Source: Pseudomonas coleopterorum | Lineage (GTDB): Bacteria > Pseudomonadota > Gammaproteobacteria > Pseudomonadales > Pseudomonadaceae | Direction: 5' to 3' | NCBI RefSeq assembly: GCF_900105555.1 | Contig: NZ_FNTZ01000001.1 | Location: 4,591,001-4,655,000, forward strand | Length of the DNA stretch: 64,000 nucleotides | Shown here: piece by piece, positions 26,432 to 36,448 of the stretch | How the letters are laid out: each line of letters begins with the position of its first letter | How positions within the stretch are numbered: the first letter of the stretch is position 1 | The notes under the pieces: generated by a model | The model's database searches: none | Told to the model about the DNA's origin: nothing | What the model saw: only the letters and a program-made list of their open reading frames with translations | Position numbers and translations under genes: made by a program

Positions 26432-26660
26432 GGAAGTTCTCCCCTGTCTGAACGATTCAGCACAAAAGACTAGCTCAGAAGTCGGTGCCCGGATGACCAG
26501 TCGATCATCGAGTCAGGTGCCGTGGGTCGGTAATCCTTCGATCTGTAATTAAATTTTCACGTCATCAGCTACGCTGGCAGCTACAGGACACATCCAGAAA
26601 CATCGGAAATGCCAGATGTAGCATGCCCGGGCTTCGACATCATCAAGGAAATGGACCTGC

Positions 26661-27959
26661 ATGAGCGCAGACAACGAAAGATTCATAGGTTTGGAATGGC
26701 TGCGCTTTTTCCTCGGCGTGTACCTTGTGATGTTTCACACACTGCCCTTCTACAGCGAGTACACGCACCTGAGCGGATTGGTGGAGTTCACCGAACTGGG
26801 ATTTTTCGCCACCAGTAGCTTCTTCGCGTTATCCGGCTTTCTCCTTACCCACGTCTACCTGGACGGCAACAAGCTTCGAGAGCCGCCGCTCTCCTTCATG
26901 ACCAAGCGCTTCGCCAATCTCTACCCCATTCACTTGTTCGGCCTTGCCAGTTGCGTGATCCTGATTGCGCTCACGGGCCTGTTCGACAGCAACACCGACC
27001 TGGGTGTCGCCTATCGATCCGATGACCTGCTCAAGCGCACCGCTCCCGAGCTGCTGAAATATCACCTCAGTGACTTCCAGATAGCCGTCAACGCGGTGCT
27101 GCAGGTCACCCTGCTGCAAGCCTGGAACCCGGTCTACCTCGCTTACAACGGGCCGCTGTGGTCGATCTCGGCACTGTTCTTCTTCTATCTGGTATTCCCC
27201 TGGTTCGCACCGCGTCTGGCGGCCGCCAAACACAAGGTGCGGTTGCTGCTGATCATCTGGGCGGCGTGTCTGGTCCCGCCGCTGCTGGTGGTCCTCAACG
27301 ATGACTACAGCTCGATCTGGATCGGTTTCCTTCACCACTTTCCGTTGCTGCGGCTACCGGTTTTCCTCGCCGGCATCGTCGCCTATCTATTGTTTCGCGA
27401 GCATCGGTTGATGGGCGCCGGGTTGCGGGGCCCTGGCAAACTGCTGGCGGTGGTTGCCCTGGGCTTTGGTGTAGCGATCGCCGCCGAGGTCAACTGGCGG
27501 GGTGCCAGCCACTGGTATGTGCTGCTGCACAACGGCCTGCTGCTGCCGCTGGTGCTCAGTGGGATCACGCTGTGCGCCATGGCCTCGAGTCCGCGCAGCG
27601 AGCGCTACATCAAATGGGCGCGCCGGCTGGGCGCGGCATCGCTGCCGATGTTCGCCTTGCACACACCGATCTTTATCATCTTCCGTCGTCTGGAAATGCT
27701 GGCGAACATCAATGTGCCGTTGTGCTTCAGCAATGCCTCGGCCTGCGTTGCGCAAGCCAAGGGCCATCCGCTGTCGCTGGCGTACTACCCTCTCCTGCTG
27801 CTGCTGTGCATCATCATCTGCGTGATATTCCAGGAGCAGATCGGCGACCGCACGCGGCAGTGGCTGTTGCAGGGGCCGCTGAGTCGGTGGGTGGTCAAGA
27901 GCAAACGTGCAGATACCGGCAAGGCCAAGACCATGCGCACGAGCATGAGCCGCGGCTGA
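26661..27959 (+). CDS. Acyltransferase family 3 integral membrane protein (OafA/YrhL type)
   Basis: The product has 432 residues with about ten hydrophobic segments. It starts with GLEWLRFFLGVYLVMFHTLPF and has the conserved Arg-Phe and His pattern plus ALSGFLLTHVYLD. Family members O-acetylate or succinylate cell-surface sugars or lipids. No polysaccharide genes lie beside it, so its target is unknown. The start has AAGGAAAT upstream. Confidence 0.85.
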   Translation: MSADNERFIGLEWLRFFLGVYLVMFHTLPFYSEYTHLSGLVEFTELGFFATSSFFALSGFLLTHVYLDGNKLREPPLSFMTKRFANLYPIHLFGLASCVILIALTGLFDSNTDLGVAYRSDDLLKRTAPELLKYHLSDFQIAVNAVLQVTLLQAWNPVYLAYNGPLWSISALFFFYLVFPWFAPRLAAAKHKVRLLLIIWAACLVPPLLVVLNDDYSSIWIGFLHHFPLLRLPVFLAGIVAYLLFREHRLMGAGLRGPGKLLAVVALGFGVAIAAEVNWRGASHWYVLLHNGLLLPLVLSGITLCAMASSPRSERYIKWARRLGAASLPMFALHTPIFIIFRRLEMLANINVPLCFSNASACVAQAKGHPLSLAYYPLLLLLCIIICVIFQEQIGDRTRQWLLQGPLSRWVVKSKRADTGKAKTMRTSMSRG

Positions 27960-27966
27960 GGGGCCA

Positions 27967-28009
27967 AGCGCCATGCCCTGAGACCGTTGGGTTCTCAGGG
28001 CATGGCGCT
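27967..28009. terminator. Long hairpin between convergent genes, likely bidirectional terminator
   Basis: A 17-bp perfect stem (27967-27983 with 27993-28009) with a 9-base loop lies between the stop codons of the acyltransferase and the TonB receptor. No long T runs flank it, so it may work as a bidirectional attenuator. Confidence 0.7.
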
Positions 28010-28018
28010 GGCACCCGG

Positions 28019-30139
28019 TCAGTACTTCCAGCTGACCGATGCGGTGATGTTGCGCGGCGCGCCGTAGCTGCTGGCGGTCTGGCTGTACAGCGAACGCAGG
28101 TACTTGCGATCGGTGACATTGTTGAAGTTCAGCGACGTGCTCCAATGGTCGTCGATGTCATAGCGGGTCATCAGATCGACGATGGCATAGGCATTCTGGC
28201 GAATGGCGCTGTTGGTGTCGTTCTCCACCCCGCTCTGCCAGCTCAGGCGCGTGCCCACGTGAGCCTTCGGCAGCATCGGCAGGCGGTAGCTGACCAGACC
28301 GTGGAAGCTGTGTGTAGGCACATAGTTGCGCGCATCACTGCCGTCCTCGTCTTCGATGGCGACATAGGTGTAGCCGGCCAGCACGTCCAGGCCGGGGTAC
28401 GCTTCGCCTGAAGCCTCCAGTTCCACCCCATGGCTCTTGTAGTCCTCGGTCTCGTACAGGTACTGCGATCCCACCAGGGTGGAGGCCCCGGCCACGTTGC
28501 TCTGCTGCGTCTTGAACACAGCCGCCGTCAGGTCCAGACGGTTGTCGAGCAAGCGACCCTTGACGCCGGCCTCCAGGCTTTTGCCTTCGAGCGGGTCAAG
28601 CAACTTGCCATCCAGCCCATAGGTGGCGTATTGCGGATTGAAGATCCGTGTCCAGCTGGTATACACCGCCCACTGCTCGCTCAGGTCGTAGACCAGGCCA
28701 GTGTACGGCGTCACTCGGCCATGCTCGCGCAGGGAATGATCCGAGCCGTAGCTCTCACCCGAGCCATCGGCGCTGAGCATGCGTGCACCCGCGATCCAGT
28801 GCAGATCGTCCGTCAGGTTGAAGCGCGCGCCGGCGAAGAGGCTTTTCTGCCTGTCCACGAAGTTCTGGGTATTGGTATCGCTGGTTTCGGTGAAGGACGG
28901 ACGTGCGGTGGTGCCGTTCAGGATGTTTGCGAATGACGTGTAGTAATACCCCCCCAGCTCTATTCCTTCGGAAGAGTCGTACTCACGCGCAGTCTGATGC
29001 GTTCGTCCGTAGGTGGCCCCAAAGGTCAGTTCATGCTGGCGACCGAACAGGCTGAAAGGGCCCGACAGCTTCGCTTCACCAATGGCCTGGTTGGCCGTGG
29101 CGGAGGTGTCTGCCGCAAAGACCAGCGCCTGATCAGCGTCCAGACCCGCCACGTAGAACATGTTTGTGTCCTGGTATTCATGAATACCGGTTACCGTCAG
29201 CGTGGCATTCCAGCCGTTGTCGAAGGCATGCTGCAGCTCGGCGAAGGTGCGCTGCGTGTGCATGTTCCAGTAGGTCCAGGGCTGGCCCACGTTGGAACTG
29301 CGGCTGCTGTAGTGCAACCGGTTGCCGCCGTCGTCCACCAGCGGCAGGTTGCCCCAGGTGCTGGCATTGGAGTCGCTGTTGTGCTGGGAGAAGCCGACCG
29401 TGAGCGTATCCCGCTCGCTCAGATCGAACGCCAGCAAACCCGCGGCCACGTTGCGTTCGTGGCTGTAGCGGTCCATCCAGGAGTTGCCCTTGTCGTGGGC
29501 GTAGATGAAACGGCCACGCACGTTGCCGGTGTCGGTCAACGGGCCTGAGACGTCGGCGGCGATACGGCGGCCGTCCCAAGAGCCCACGCTGCTATCGATC
29601 TGCGCCTGGAAGGTCTCGGTTGGGCGTTTGCGCACGAAATTCACCGTCGCCGACGGGTTGCCGGTCCCGCTCATCAATCCGTTGGCCCCGTGCAGCACGT
29701 CGATCTGCTCGTACTCAGCCATGTCAACGTCGCCGATCAAGGTGGCCTGGGAAAACGGCATGCTCATCCCATCGTATTCGAACGACGTGATTTCAAAGCC
29801 GCGGGATGTGAATTCGGTCCGATCGCTCTCGCTCTGCTCCACCGTCACCGAAGGCGCCGAGCGCAAGGCATCCTTGATGCCACGGATCTTGAAGTCTTCC
29901 ATCTGCGCCTGGGTGACGGTGGTGATGCCCTGTGGTGTTTCCTGCTTGCTCAGCCCCAGCTTGGTGGTGCTCGAGGACGGCTTGGCCGTGTAGCTGACAG
30001 TGGGATCTCTGTATTGATCCTCGGAGGCCGACTCTTGCACCTGAATGGACGGCAGCGTGAGGGAATCATCGGCGTGCGCCAGCGGAAAGGTACCGCAGGC
30101 GCCGGCCAGCAACAGGGTGGCGGAAATACGAGGCTTCAA
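28019..30139 (-). CDS. TonB-dependent siderophore receptor (FhuE/FpvA-like)
   Basis: The product has 706 residues. It begins with a signal peptide (about 23 residues, ending AHA) and a TonB-box-like region. A plug domain follows (TPQGITTVTQAQMEDFKIRGIKDAL, then GFEITSFEYDGM), and a 22-strand barrel ends in the C-terminal W-K-Y aromatic strand. There is no N-terminal signalling domain of the FpvA type. The terminal YGAPRN-type strand is shared with FhuE-like hydroxamate receptors. No biosynthesis or sigma-factor genes adjoin it, and I did not find a convincing Fur box in the A+T-rich 160-base gap upstream. The ligand is unknown. Confidence 0.85.
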   Translation of the reverse strand: MKPRISATLLLAGACGTFPLAHADDSLTLPSIQVQESASEDQYRDPTVSYTAKPSSSTTKLGLSKQETPQGITTVTQAQMEDFKIRGIKDALRSAPSVTVEQSESDRTEFTSRGFEITSFEYDGMSMPFSQATLIGDVDMAEYEQIDVLHGANGLMSGTGNPSATVNFVRKRPTETFQAQIDSSVGSWDGRRIAADVSGPLTDTGNVRGRFIYAHDKGNSWMDRYSHERNVAAGLLAFDLSERDTLTVGFSQHNSDSNASTWGNLPLVDDGGNRLHYSSRSSNVGQPWTYWNMHTQRTFAELQHAFDNGWNATLTVTGIHEYQDTNMFYVAGLDADQALVFAADTSATANQAIGEAKLSGPFSLFGRQHELTFGATYGRTHQTAREYDSSEGIELGGYYYTSFANILNGTTARPSFTETSDTNTQNFVDRQKSLFAGARFNLTDDLHWIAGARMLSADGSGESYGSDHSLREHGRVTPYTGLVYDLSEQWAVYTSWTRIFNPQYATYGLDGKLLDPLEGKSLEAGVKGRLLDNRLDLTAAVFKTQQSNVAGASTLVGSQYLYETEDYKSHGVELEASGEAYPGLDVLAGYTYVAIEDEDGSDARNYVPTHSFHGLVSYRLPMLPKAHVGTRLSWQSGVENDTNSAIRQNAYAIVDLMTRYDIDDHWSTSLNFNNVTDRKYLRSLYSQTASSYGAPRNITASVSWKY

Positions 30140-30299
30140 GATCGGCGTCCCAAGACGAAGAAAAGGACGGGGATGATGTAGGAAATTTCAAACAAGAACT
30201 AGAATCGTTTACCTGTTTTTTACTTTTTTTTCACATTTATTCTGGGAAATCAGTCGTGTCGGCAAGGGGATGGTGCCGAGCATCAGGCTCGCAGGGCGA

Positions 30300-30899
30300 T
30301 CAGTCCACCTTGTCCAACTCCACCACACAGACCTGAGCCATTGCGCCCTCCAGGCTATAGCGCTGCAACTGACCGCCGACGTTGGTGCAACGCAGCGTGG
30401 CTCGCGGGGCCAGTTGATGGCGCTGCCCACTGCTCGCGTGAGTGACGTTGACAATGCCCACTGACGCATTGAAGAAAACGACCTGAGTCGCCTTGGAGCC
30501 CAACACCACGGCCGGATGACAATCCACCCAGCGCAACGACGCGTTGATCCGATCCGGGCGGTAGATCAGGTTGAAATCCTCGATCGGCGAGCCCAGCAAG
30601 CGACACTGCACGGTCGCTCCACCGTCGAAACTCAGCGGCTGCAGGGGACCCAGCGCCTCACTGTCCACCCCATTGATCTGCAACACCATCCCATCGCCAT
30701 GCAGCACGGTGATGACCCGGCTATAGCCGGGGAACACGGAAAAGGGTCCATCGACATCGATCTGGGCGATCGACAGGCGCCAGTCATAGCCGCTGTCATC
30801 GACGCAGCGCTGCTGGGCAATCTCCAGGGTGCTGCCACCCCCGTTTTTCCATGGCATGGCCGTGTACGCTTCGGGTTGGTACAGGTGCGAATCAGTCAT
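30300..30899 (-). CDS. hutD: HutD family protein (cupin-like)
   Basis: The 199-residue product starts SHLYQPEAYTAMPWKNGGGSTLEIA and has DWRLSIAQIDVDGPFSVFPGY, the HutD signature. HutD is a conserved protein of histidine utilisation operons; in P. fluorescens it is thought to limit pathway flux by binding an intermediate. It is the last gene of the operon with hutF and hutG (24-base gap). Confidence 0.88.
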   Translation of the reverse strand: MTDSHLYQPEAYTAMPWKNGGGSTLEIAQQRCVDDSGYDWRLSIAQIDVDGPFSVFPGYSRVITVLHGDGMVLQINGVDSEALGPLQPLSFDGGATVQCRLLGSPIEDFNLIYRPDRINASLRWVDCHPAVVLGSKATQVVFFNASVGIVNVTHASSGQRHQLAPRATLRCTNVGGQLQRYSLEGAMAQVCVVELDKVD

Positions 30900-30923
30900 C
30901 GGAATCCGGCTAGCAAAGAAATG

Positions 30924-31727
30924 TCAGGCAGGCTTGAACGCCATGAAGCGCTCGATCAGCGCAAGCAGTACCGGGCGCAAGGTATCGACTTTGGCCTGTT
31001 GCAACCCGTAGGGCGGCGCTTCCTGCATGTAGGCACGCTGCGCCAGCTCCAGCTGAACCGCGTGAACCCCATGGGCCGGGCTGCCGTACTGGCGGGTGAT
31101 GTAGCCGCCCTTGAACCGACCGTTGAGCACCGCTGGCAACTGCGGGGCCAACTGCTCGGCCAAGGCGTGCAACTGCTCGCCAACGCCAGGTGCGCAGGCG
31201 CTGCCGCTTGCCGTACCGAAGTTGAACACCGGCAACTCGCCTTCGAACAGGTGCGGGATGACCGAACGGATCGAGTGGGCATCCCACAGCAGGGCATACC
31301 CGTGGATGGCTTTGATTCGCTGCAGTTGCTGGTGCAAGGCCCGGTGGTAAGGCTGCCAATAAAGCTCCAGGCGCCGAGCGATTTCAGTATCGTCAGGCTC
31401 GTATCCCGGCTGATACAGCGGCACGTCGTCGAAGGTCGCCAGCGGGCAGAGTCCGGTGGTGTTCTGGCCCGGATAGAGGCTGGCGCCATCGGCCGGCCGA
31501 TTCAGATCGATCACGTAGCGCGAAAAGCGGGGGCGCAGTGTCGACGCCCCCAGCGCGGTGGCGAAGTCGTACAGCTCATGAATATGCCAGTCGGTGTCGT
31601 CTACCGCCTGGCCGACCGGGCTGTAATGCGCCTTCAGATCGTCTGGCAGTTCAATGCCCACGTGGGGCATGGAGATCAGCAAGGGGCCGATGCCCTCATG
31701 CACCTCGAACGTGTGTTCCTGAGTCAT
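30924..31727 (-). CDS. hutG: N-formylglutamate deformylase (HutG)
   Basis: The product is 267 residues of the N-formylglutamate amidohydrolase family. It has IGPLLISMPHVGIELP, DDTDWHIHELYDF and ALLWDAHSIRSVIPHLF, with histidine and aspartate metal ligands. It cleaves N-formyl-L-glutamate to glutamate and formate, the last step of the HutF branch. The start codon overlaps the hutF stop by four bases (ATGA), so they are translationally coupled. Confidence 0.9.
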   Translation of the reverse strand: MTQEHTFEVHEGIGPLLISMPHVGIELPDDLKAHYSPVGQAVDDTDWHIHELYDFATALGASTLRPRFSRYVIDLNRPADGASLYPGQNTTGLCPLATFDDVPLYQPGYEPDDTEIARRLELYWQPYHRALHQQLQRIKAIHGYALLWDAHSIRSVIPHLFEGELPVFNFGTASGSACAPGVGEQLHALAEQLAPQLPAVLNGRFKGGYITRQYGSPAHGVHAVQLELAQRAYMQEAPPYGLQQAKVDTLRPVLLALIERFMAFKPA

Positions 31728-33148
31728 ATCGTTTGCTCCAAGAGGTCGGCCAGGGTGGCGCGGTAGCCGTGCAGCGCTTCCACCTGCAGGGCGTGCTGGC
31801 CGTTGTCGATGACGTGCCTGCCGCCGACGAAGACATCGCGTACGGGGTGGGTGCCGTGCTCGCAGAACACCATCGAGGACAACAGCTGTGCCGGATTGCC
31901 CGGGGCGATAGTGGCGGCGTCCGAATCGATCACGACCAGGTCGGCACGCTGGCCGACCACCAGTCCGCCCACCGAGCGGCCCGTGGCCTGCGCCCCGCCA
32001 CTGACCGCCTGAGCGAACAGTCGGTCCGCCACCACCGGCGCTTCGGCGCTGGCCAGCACGTTGCGGCGGCGATGCAACAGGCGTTGGCCGTATTCCAGCA
32101 AGCGCAGTTCGGCCCAGGGATTGACCGCCACGTTGCTGTCCGAACCGATACCCCAATTTCCCTTGTCGGCCAGGAAACGCTGCGCATCGAACACACCATC
32201 GCCAAGGTTGGCTTCGGTGGTCGGACACAGACCGACGACGGCACCACTGCGCGCCAAGGCGGTGTATTCGGCGTCGTCCATGTGGGTGGCGTGCACCAGG
32301 CACCATCGCGGGTCCAAGGGTTGGCGGTCCAACAGCCACTGCACCGGGCGCTGGCCGAGGATGGCTACGCAGTCATCGACCTCACGGGTTTGTTCGGCAA
32401 TATGGATATGCACGGGCGCCCGTGGGTCTTCACTGTTCACGCCCTGGATCAGCCTCGACAAGGAGGCTTCGCTCACGGCGCGCAACGAGTGCGGCGCTAC
32501 GCCGTAGCGCCGATTGCCGTTCTGCGGCATGGCTTTTTGCAGGTGCTGACGCAGCTCGAAGATCCACTCGGGTGAATTGATGAAGCGACGCTGGTGCGGT
32601 AACGGTTCCGCCTGACCCAAGCCGCCGTACTGGTACAGCACCGGCAGCAGGGTCATGCCGATGCCCACCTCCTCGGCTGCACGAACCACGCGCAGGGACA
32701 GTTCGGCGGGGTTGGCGTAGGGCTGGCCGTCAGCGCCATGGTGCACGTAGTGAAACTCGCAGACCGAGGTGTACCCGGCCTTGAGCATCTCGATGTACAG
32801 ATGCCGGCCGATGGCCTGCAGGTGCCGCGGCTGCAGGCGCTGGGCGAAGCGATACATCAGGGTGCGCCAGCTCCAGAAGGAGTCTTTCGGGTCACCCAGG
32901 GTTTCGGTCAACCCGGCCATGGCGCGCTGAAAGGTATGGGAATGCAGATTCGGCATGCCACTGATCACCGGGCCCCGCGCCACCGGCGTGCCAGCCGCAG
33001 GTACGGCATCGATGCTCACGGTGGTCAGATCGCCGAGCGCGTTCCAGCTCAGCAGCACATTGTGCTGCCAGCCATCGGGCAGTAGGGCGTTGTGGGCAAA
33101 CAGGCTGCTCTGGGCGTGACTGGTAGGTGAATCCAAGGGTGTATCCAC
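31724..33148 (-). CDS. hutF: Formimidoylglutamate deiminase (HutF)
   Basis: This 474-residue amidohydrolase turns N-formimino-L-glutamate into N-formylglutamate and ammonia. It has GMPNLHSHTFQRAMAGL (His-x-His metal site), HIHIAEQ, LVHATHM and IGSDSNV (Asp). It lies 34 bases downstream of the ABC ATPase gene, so the deiminase, deformylase and HutD are in a transport-catabolic operon. The genes for histidine ammonia-lyase, urocanase and imidazolonepropionase are absent from the window. Confidence 0.9.
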   Translation of the reverse strand: MDTPLDSPTSHAQSSLFAHNALLPDGWQHNVLLSWNALGDLTTVSIDAVPAAGTPVARGPVISGMPNLHSHTFQRAMAGLTETLGDPKDSFWSWRTLMYRFAQRLQPRHLQAIGRHLYIEMLKAGYTSVCEFHYVHHGADGQPYANPAELSLRVVRAAEEVGIGMTLLPVLYQYGGLGQAEPLPHQRRFINSPEWIFELRQHLQKAMPQNGNRRYGVAPHSLRAVSEASLSRLIQGVNSEDPRAPVHIHIAEQTREVDDCVAILGQRPVQWLLDRQPLDPRWCLVHATHMDDAEYTALARSGAVVGLCPTTEANLGDGVFDAQRFLADKGNWGIGSDSNVAVNPWAELRLLEYGQRLLHRRRNVLASAEAPVVADRLFAQAVSGGAQATGRSVGGLVVGQRADLVVIDSDAATIAPGNPAQLLSSMVFCEHGTHPVRDVFVGGRHVIDNGQHALQVEALHGYRATLADLLEQTI

Positions 33149-33182
33149 ATGAACCTCTGGGCAGTGAGTCAGGCGCGGGCAA

Positions 33183-33956
33183 TCAGAGAACAGGCGCTGC
33201 GTCTCGCGACAGCACGCTTTGCAGGAAACTGCGCGTACGGGCTTCGCGAGGCGCGGTGAACAGCTGGGCTGGCGGCGCGGCTTCGACGATGGCGCCTTGG
33301 TCCATCACCACCACTACATCGGCCACTTCCCGGGCAAAACCCATTTCGTGGGTGACGATGATCATGGTCATGCCTTCGTTCGCCAGGGTCTTCATGACCT
33401 GCAACACCTCACCCACCAGCTCCGGGTCCAGTGCCGAGGTCGGCTCGTCGAACAGCATGACCTTGGGTTCCATGGCCAATGCACGGGCGATCGCCACGCG
33501 CTGCTTCTGCCCGCCCGACAGGGTGCCGGGATAGACCTGGGCCTTGTGTTCGAGGCCGACCTTGTTCAACAGGCGCAGGCCCTGCTCTTGCGCAGCCTGG
33601 CGCGACTTGCCGCGCAGGGCCATGGGCGCCAGGGTGATGTTGTCCAATACGCTGAGGTGCGGGAACAGGTTGAAGGACTGGAACACCATGCCGACTTCGC
33701 TGCGCAGGGCGTCGAGTTTGCTTTCGGACATCATCCGGCCCTGCTCCACCACCGTGTGGCCGCAAGCCCGCAGCGTTCCGCCTTCGGCGGTCTCCAGGCC
33801 GTTCATGCAACGCAGGAAGGTGCTCTTGCCCGACCCGCTGGGGCCGATCACTACCACAACCTGACTGGCCTGCACGCTGAAGTCGATGTTGTGCAGCACC
33901 TGATGGGTGCCAAAGGATTTGCTCAGGTTCTGAATGTCGATGATGGCGGTGCTCAT
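33183..33956 (-). CDS. Polar amino acid ABC transporter, ATP-binding subunit
   Basis: The 257-residue product of the GlnQ/HisP type has Walker [12 protein letters not shown], signature [16 protein letters not shown] and Walker [14 protein letters not shown]. Its ATG shares one base with the stop of the permease gene (TGATG), and the order is binding protein, permease, ATPase, hutF, hutG, hutD. This context suggests uptake of a HutF substrate such as formiminoglutamate, but the ligand is inferred. Confidence 0.9.
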   Translation of the reverse strand: MSTAIIDIQNLSKSFGTHQVLHNIDFSVQASQVVVVIGPSGSGKSTFLRCMNGLETAEGGTLRACGHTVVEQGRMMSESKLDALRSEVGMVFQSFNLFPHLSVLDNITLAPMALRGKSRQAAQEQGLRLLNKVGLEHKAQVYPGTLSGGQKQRVAIARALAMEPKVMLFDEPTSALDPELVGEVLQVMKTLANEGMTMIIVTHEMGFAREVADVVVVMDQGAIVEAAPPAQLFTAPREARTRSFLQSVLSRDAAPVL

Positions 33957-34621
33957 CACACTCTCCCGTCAGCGCGCAGCACTTTCTCGGTGCGGCGCAG
34001 GATCAAGGTGGTGATGCTGGTCAGCATCAGATAGATGAAGGCGATGGCCAGGTACACTTCGAGGGAGCGATACGACACGCTGATGATCTTCTCGCCTTCG
34101 TGCATGACGTCGGCAATGGTCAGCAACGACACCAGCGCCGAGTTCTTGATCAAGGCAATGAATTCGTTGCCCAGGGCGGGAATCATGCGCACGAAGGCCT
34201 GGGGCAGGATGACCTTGCGCATCGCCAGCTTGTGCGGCAGCCCCAGGGATCGAGCGGCTTCCATCTGGCCCTTTTCCACGGACTGGATCGACCCGCGGAC
34301 GATCTCCGAGACATAGGCCGCGCTGTAGATGCCCAGGCCAAAGATCCCACATACATAGGCCGGCAATTGGATGCCGAAATGCGGCAGACCGAAGAACAGA
34401 ATGAACAACTGCACCAGCAGCGGCGTGCCACGGACCAGCGTCAGGTAGGTGGTGCACAGCCCATAGATGATCTTGCGATCGGGATTGAGCCGGCCCAGCC
34501 CGATCAACAGGCCCAGCACACAGCCCAGCACCAATGCCGCAGCCGTGATTTCGATGGTGATCAGGGTGCCGGAGGCGAGCGCGCGCCAGCCGTCCCAGAC
34601 CGGGGAAAAGTCGAGATCCAT
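33956..34621 (-). CDS. Polar amino acid ABC transporter, permease subunit
   Basis: This 221-residue inner-membrane permease has about five membrane helices and the EAA loop [15 protein letters not shown] ([24 protein letters not shown]). It has the features of the HisM/GlnP family. The ATG at 34621 follows CGGAG, and a longer frame to 34678 is not needed. Confidence 0.88.
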   Translation of the reverse strand: MDLDFSPVWDGWRALASGTLITIEITAAALVLGCVLGLLIGLGRLNPDRKIIYGLCTTYLTLVRGTPLLVQLFILFFGLPHFGIQLPAYVCGIFGLGIYSAAYVSEIVRGSIQSVEKGQMEAARSLGLPHKLAMRKVILPQAFVRMIPALGNEFIALIKNSALVSLLTIADVMHEGEKIISVSYRSLEVYLAIAFIYLMLTSITTLILRRTEKVLRADGRV

Positions 34622-34700
34622 GAAGTACTCCGCACAGGCTACGGTTGAAGGCGTGATGTGCAGGTCCGCCGCAAGCATCGCGCGGACCTGCAGCGGCGGC

Positions 34701-35456
34701 TTATTCTTTGGTGGTGCCGAACCATTTCTGGGTCAGGGCGGCATATTCGCCGTTGCTGCGCAGGGTTTGCAGCGCCTGGTTCATCTGCTGTTGCAGCTCG
34801 GTGTCATTCTTGCGAATGGCGAAACCGTACAGTTCGGTGGTCAGACCTTCGTCCAGCACCCGGACCTTGGGCTGACGCTTGGCGTATTCCACTGCCGCCG
34901 GACGCCCAGTGACCGCAGCGTTGACCCGGCCAATGGCCAACAGGTCGAACATGGCCTGGTTCTTCTCCACTTCCACCACAGTCACTGCGGGGTAGTTGGT
35001 CTTCAGAAAGTCGATGGACTTGGTGCCCACTTGGGCCGAAACCTTCTTGCCCGCCACCAGATCGGCAGGCTTGCCGATGCTGGCGTCCTCCTTCAGGACC
35101 AATACAGCCAGGCCCCCGCGATAGTAGGAGTCGGTGAAGTTGACCACCTTCTGACGCTCTTCGGTCATGTAGATGGCCGATGCGGCGACATCGAAGCGGT
35201 TCGAAATCAAGCCCGGAATCAGCCCCTTGAAGCCGATGTCGACCCATTCGACCTTCTTGTTCAGTTGCTTGCCGATGGCTTCGATCAATTCGATATCGAA
35301 GCCGGTGCGCTTGCCATCCTGCACGAACTCCATGGGCGGGAAGGTGGCATCGGTGCCGACACGCATCACATCGTCGGCTGCCTGGGCCGAGGTGCAGAGC
35401 GAGGCCATCAGCGTCAGCGCGGCAGCCAGGGGGGTGAACAACTTCAACGCTTTCAT
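34701..35456 (-). CDS. ABC transporter, periplasmic amino-acid binding protein
   Basis: The 251-residue product has a signal peptide of about 26 residues (ending AQA) and the SBP family 3 motif GFDIELIEAIGKQLNKKVEW. The ligand arginine or aspartate usually clamps the amino-acid carboxylate and amine; here the TDATFPPMEF and NRFDVAASA regions are typical. It is the first gene of the operon and is preceded by the IclR gene. Confidence 0.9.
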   Translation of the reverse strand: MKALKLFTPLAAALTLMASLCTSAQAADDVMRVGTDATFPPMEFVQDGKRTGFDIELIEAIGKQLNKKVEWVDIGFKGLIPGLISNRFDVAASAIYMTEERQKVVNFTDSYYRGGLAVLVLKEDASIGKPADLVAGKKVSAQVGTKSIDFLKTNYPAVTVVEVEKNQAMFDLLAIGRVNAAVTGRPAAVEYAKRQPKVRVLDEGLTTELYGFAIRKNDTELQQQMNQALQTLRSNGEYAALTQKWFGTTKE

Positions 35457-35515
35457 CACAAATTCCTTTGGCAAGGGTGAGTCCGTCAGGACCCGAAACA
35501 TGGATTGAGCGGCAG

Positions 35516-36253
35516 TTAGAAGCGATTGCAGATGCGGCTGGCTGCTTTTCTGGTGAGGCTGATCAGCTCAGCCTCCCGTGGGCCAACGCGCAATGACGGC
35601 GCCATCAACGTAATGGTGCCTTCCAGGCCACCGTCCGCTGAAACCAATGGGACACTCACGCCCCAGACACCCAGATCGACTTCACTGTCACTGGTGGCAT
35701 AGCCATTCTTGCGAATCCGGGCGATCTCCTTTTCCAGCGCCGCGATGTCCACGGCGCCCTGTTGCGCTTGCTCTGCGAGCAACTGGCGCTGCACCGGCTC
35801 GGGCAGAAACGCCAGCAGGCTCTTGGCCGATGCCCCCTGCATCATGGAATGCGCGCGGCCCTTGGTGAACGAGCAACGCAGCGAGCTGCTGCTCTCCTCC
35901 ATGGCGATGCACACCATCTGGCCGTTGCTGTACACCAGCAGGCCAACACTTTCGCCCGTGCGTTCAGCCAGGGCACCGATCTCGTCGCGGCTCTGGCTGA
36001 TCAGGTGGGACGTCTGATCGAAGCCCCAGGCCAGTTGCACCCCGGTCGCACCGGGTTCGTACAGCCCGGTGGTCATGTGCTCTTGCAGCAAGCCCCACTT
36101 CTTCAGCGACGCCAGATGCCGGTAGACCGTGCTCAGCGGCAGCTCAACCTGCGCGGCAATGCGCTTGGCCGCTATGGGTTGTCCGGCCTTGGCCACACAG
36201 GTCAGCACCTGCAGCACACGGTCGACGATGCCTGTGGTTCGTGGGTCGTTCAT
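35516..36253 (-). CDS. IclR family transcriptional regulator
   Basis: The 245-residue product has an N-terminal winged HTH (PIAAKRIAAQVELPLSTVYRHL) and a C-terminal effector domain of IclR type with SAKSLLAFLPE. It stands 59 bases upstream of the binding-protein gene, in the same direction, and probably controls the transport-hut operon. Confidence 0.88.
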   Translation of the reverse strand: MNDPRTTGIVDRVLQVLTCVAKAGQPIAAKRIAAQVELPLSTVYRHLASLKKWGLLQEHMTTGLYEPGATGVQLAWGFDQTSHLISQSRDEIGALAERTGESVGLLVYSNGQMVCIAMEESSSSLRCSFTKGRAHSMMQGASAKSLLAFLPEPVQRQLLAEQAQQGAVDIAALEKEIARIRKNGYATSDSEVDLGVWGVSVPLVSADGGLEGTITLMAPSLRVGPREAELISLTRKAASRICNRF

Positions 36254-36448
36254 GACTGCACTATAAGAACAAATTCTCGATTCTGAAGGACGATTCTCAC
36301 TGAGCGGGAAAAAAATCCCACACAGCCGACTGTAGTCTTCACTAAGGCAGCCATGGGATGCCTCACTGACCGCTCTAGATCCGAACTCTCATGATTTCCT
36401 ACAGGTCACAACTCCATGTCCTGCCCACGGACTTTCAGGAGACAGCCC

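Noticed and set aside
30140-30299. Fur box upstream of the TonB-dependent receptor
   Set aside because: The gap is A+T-rich, but no stretch matches the GATAAT-type hexamer repeats well enough.
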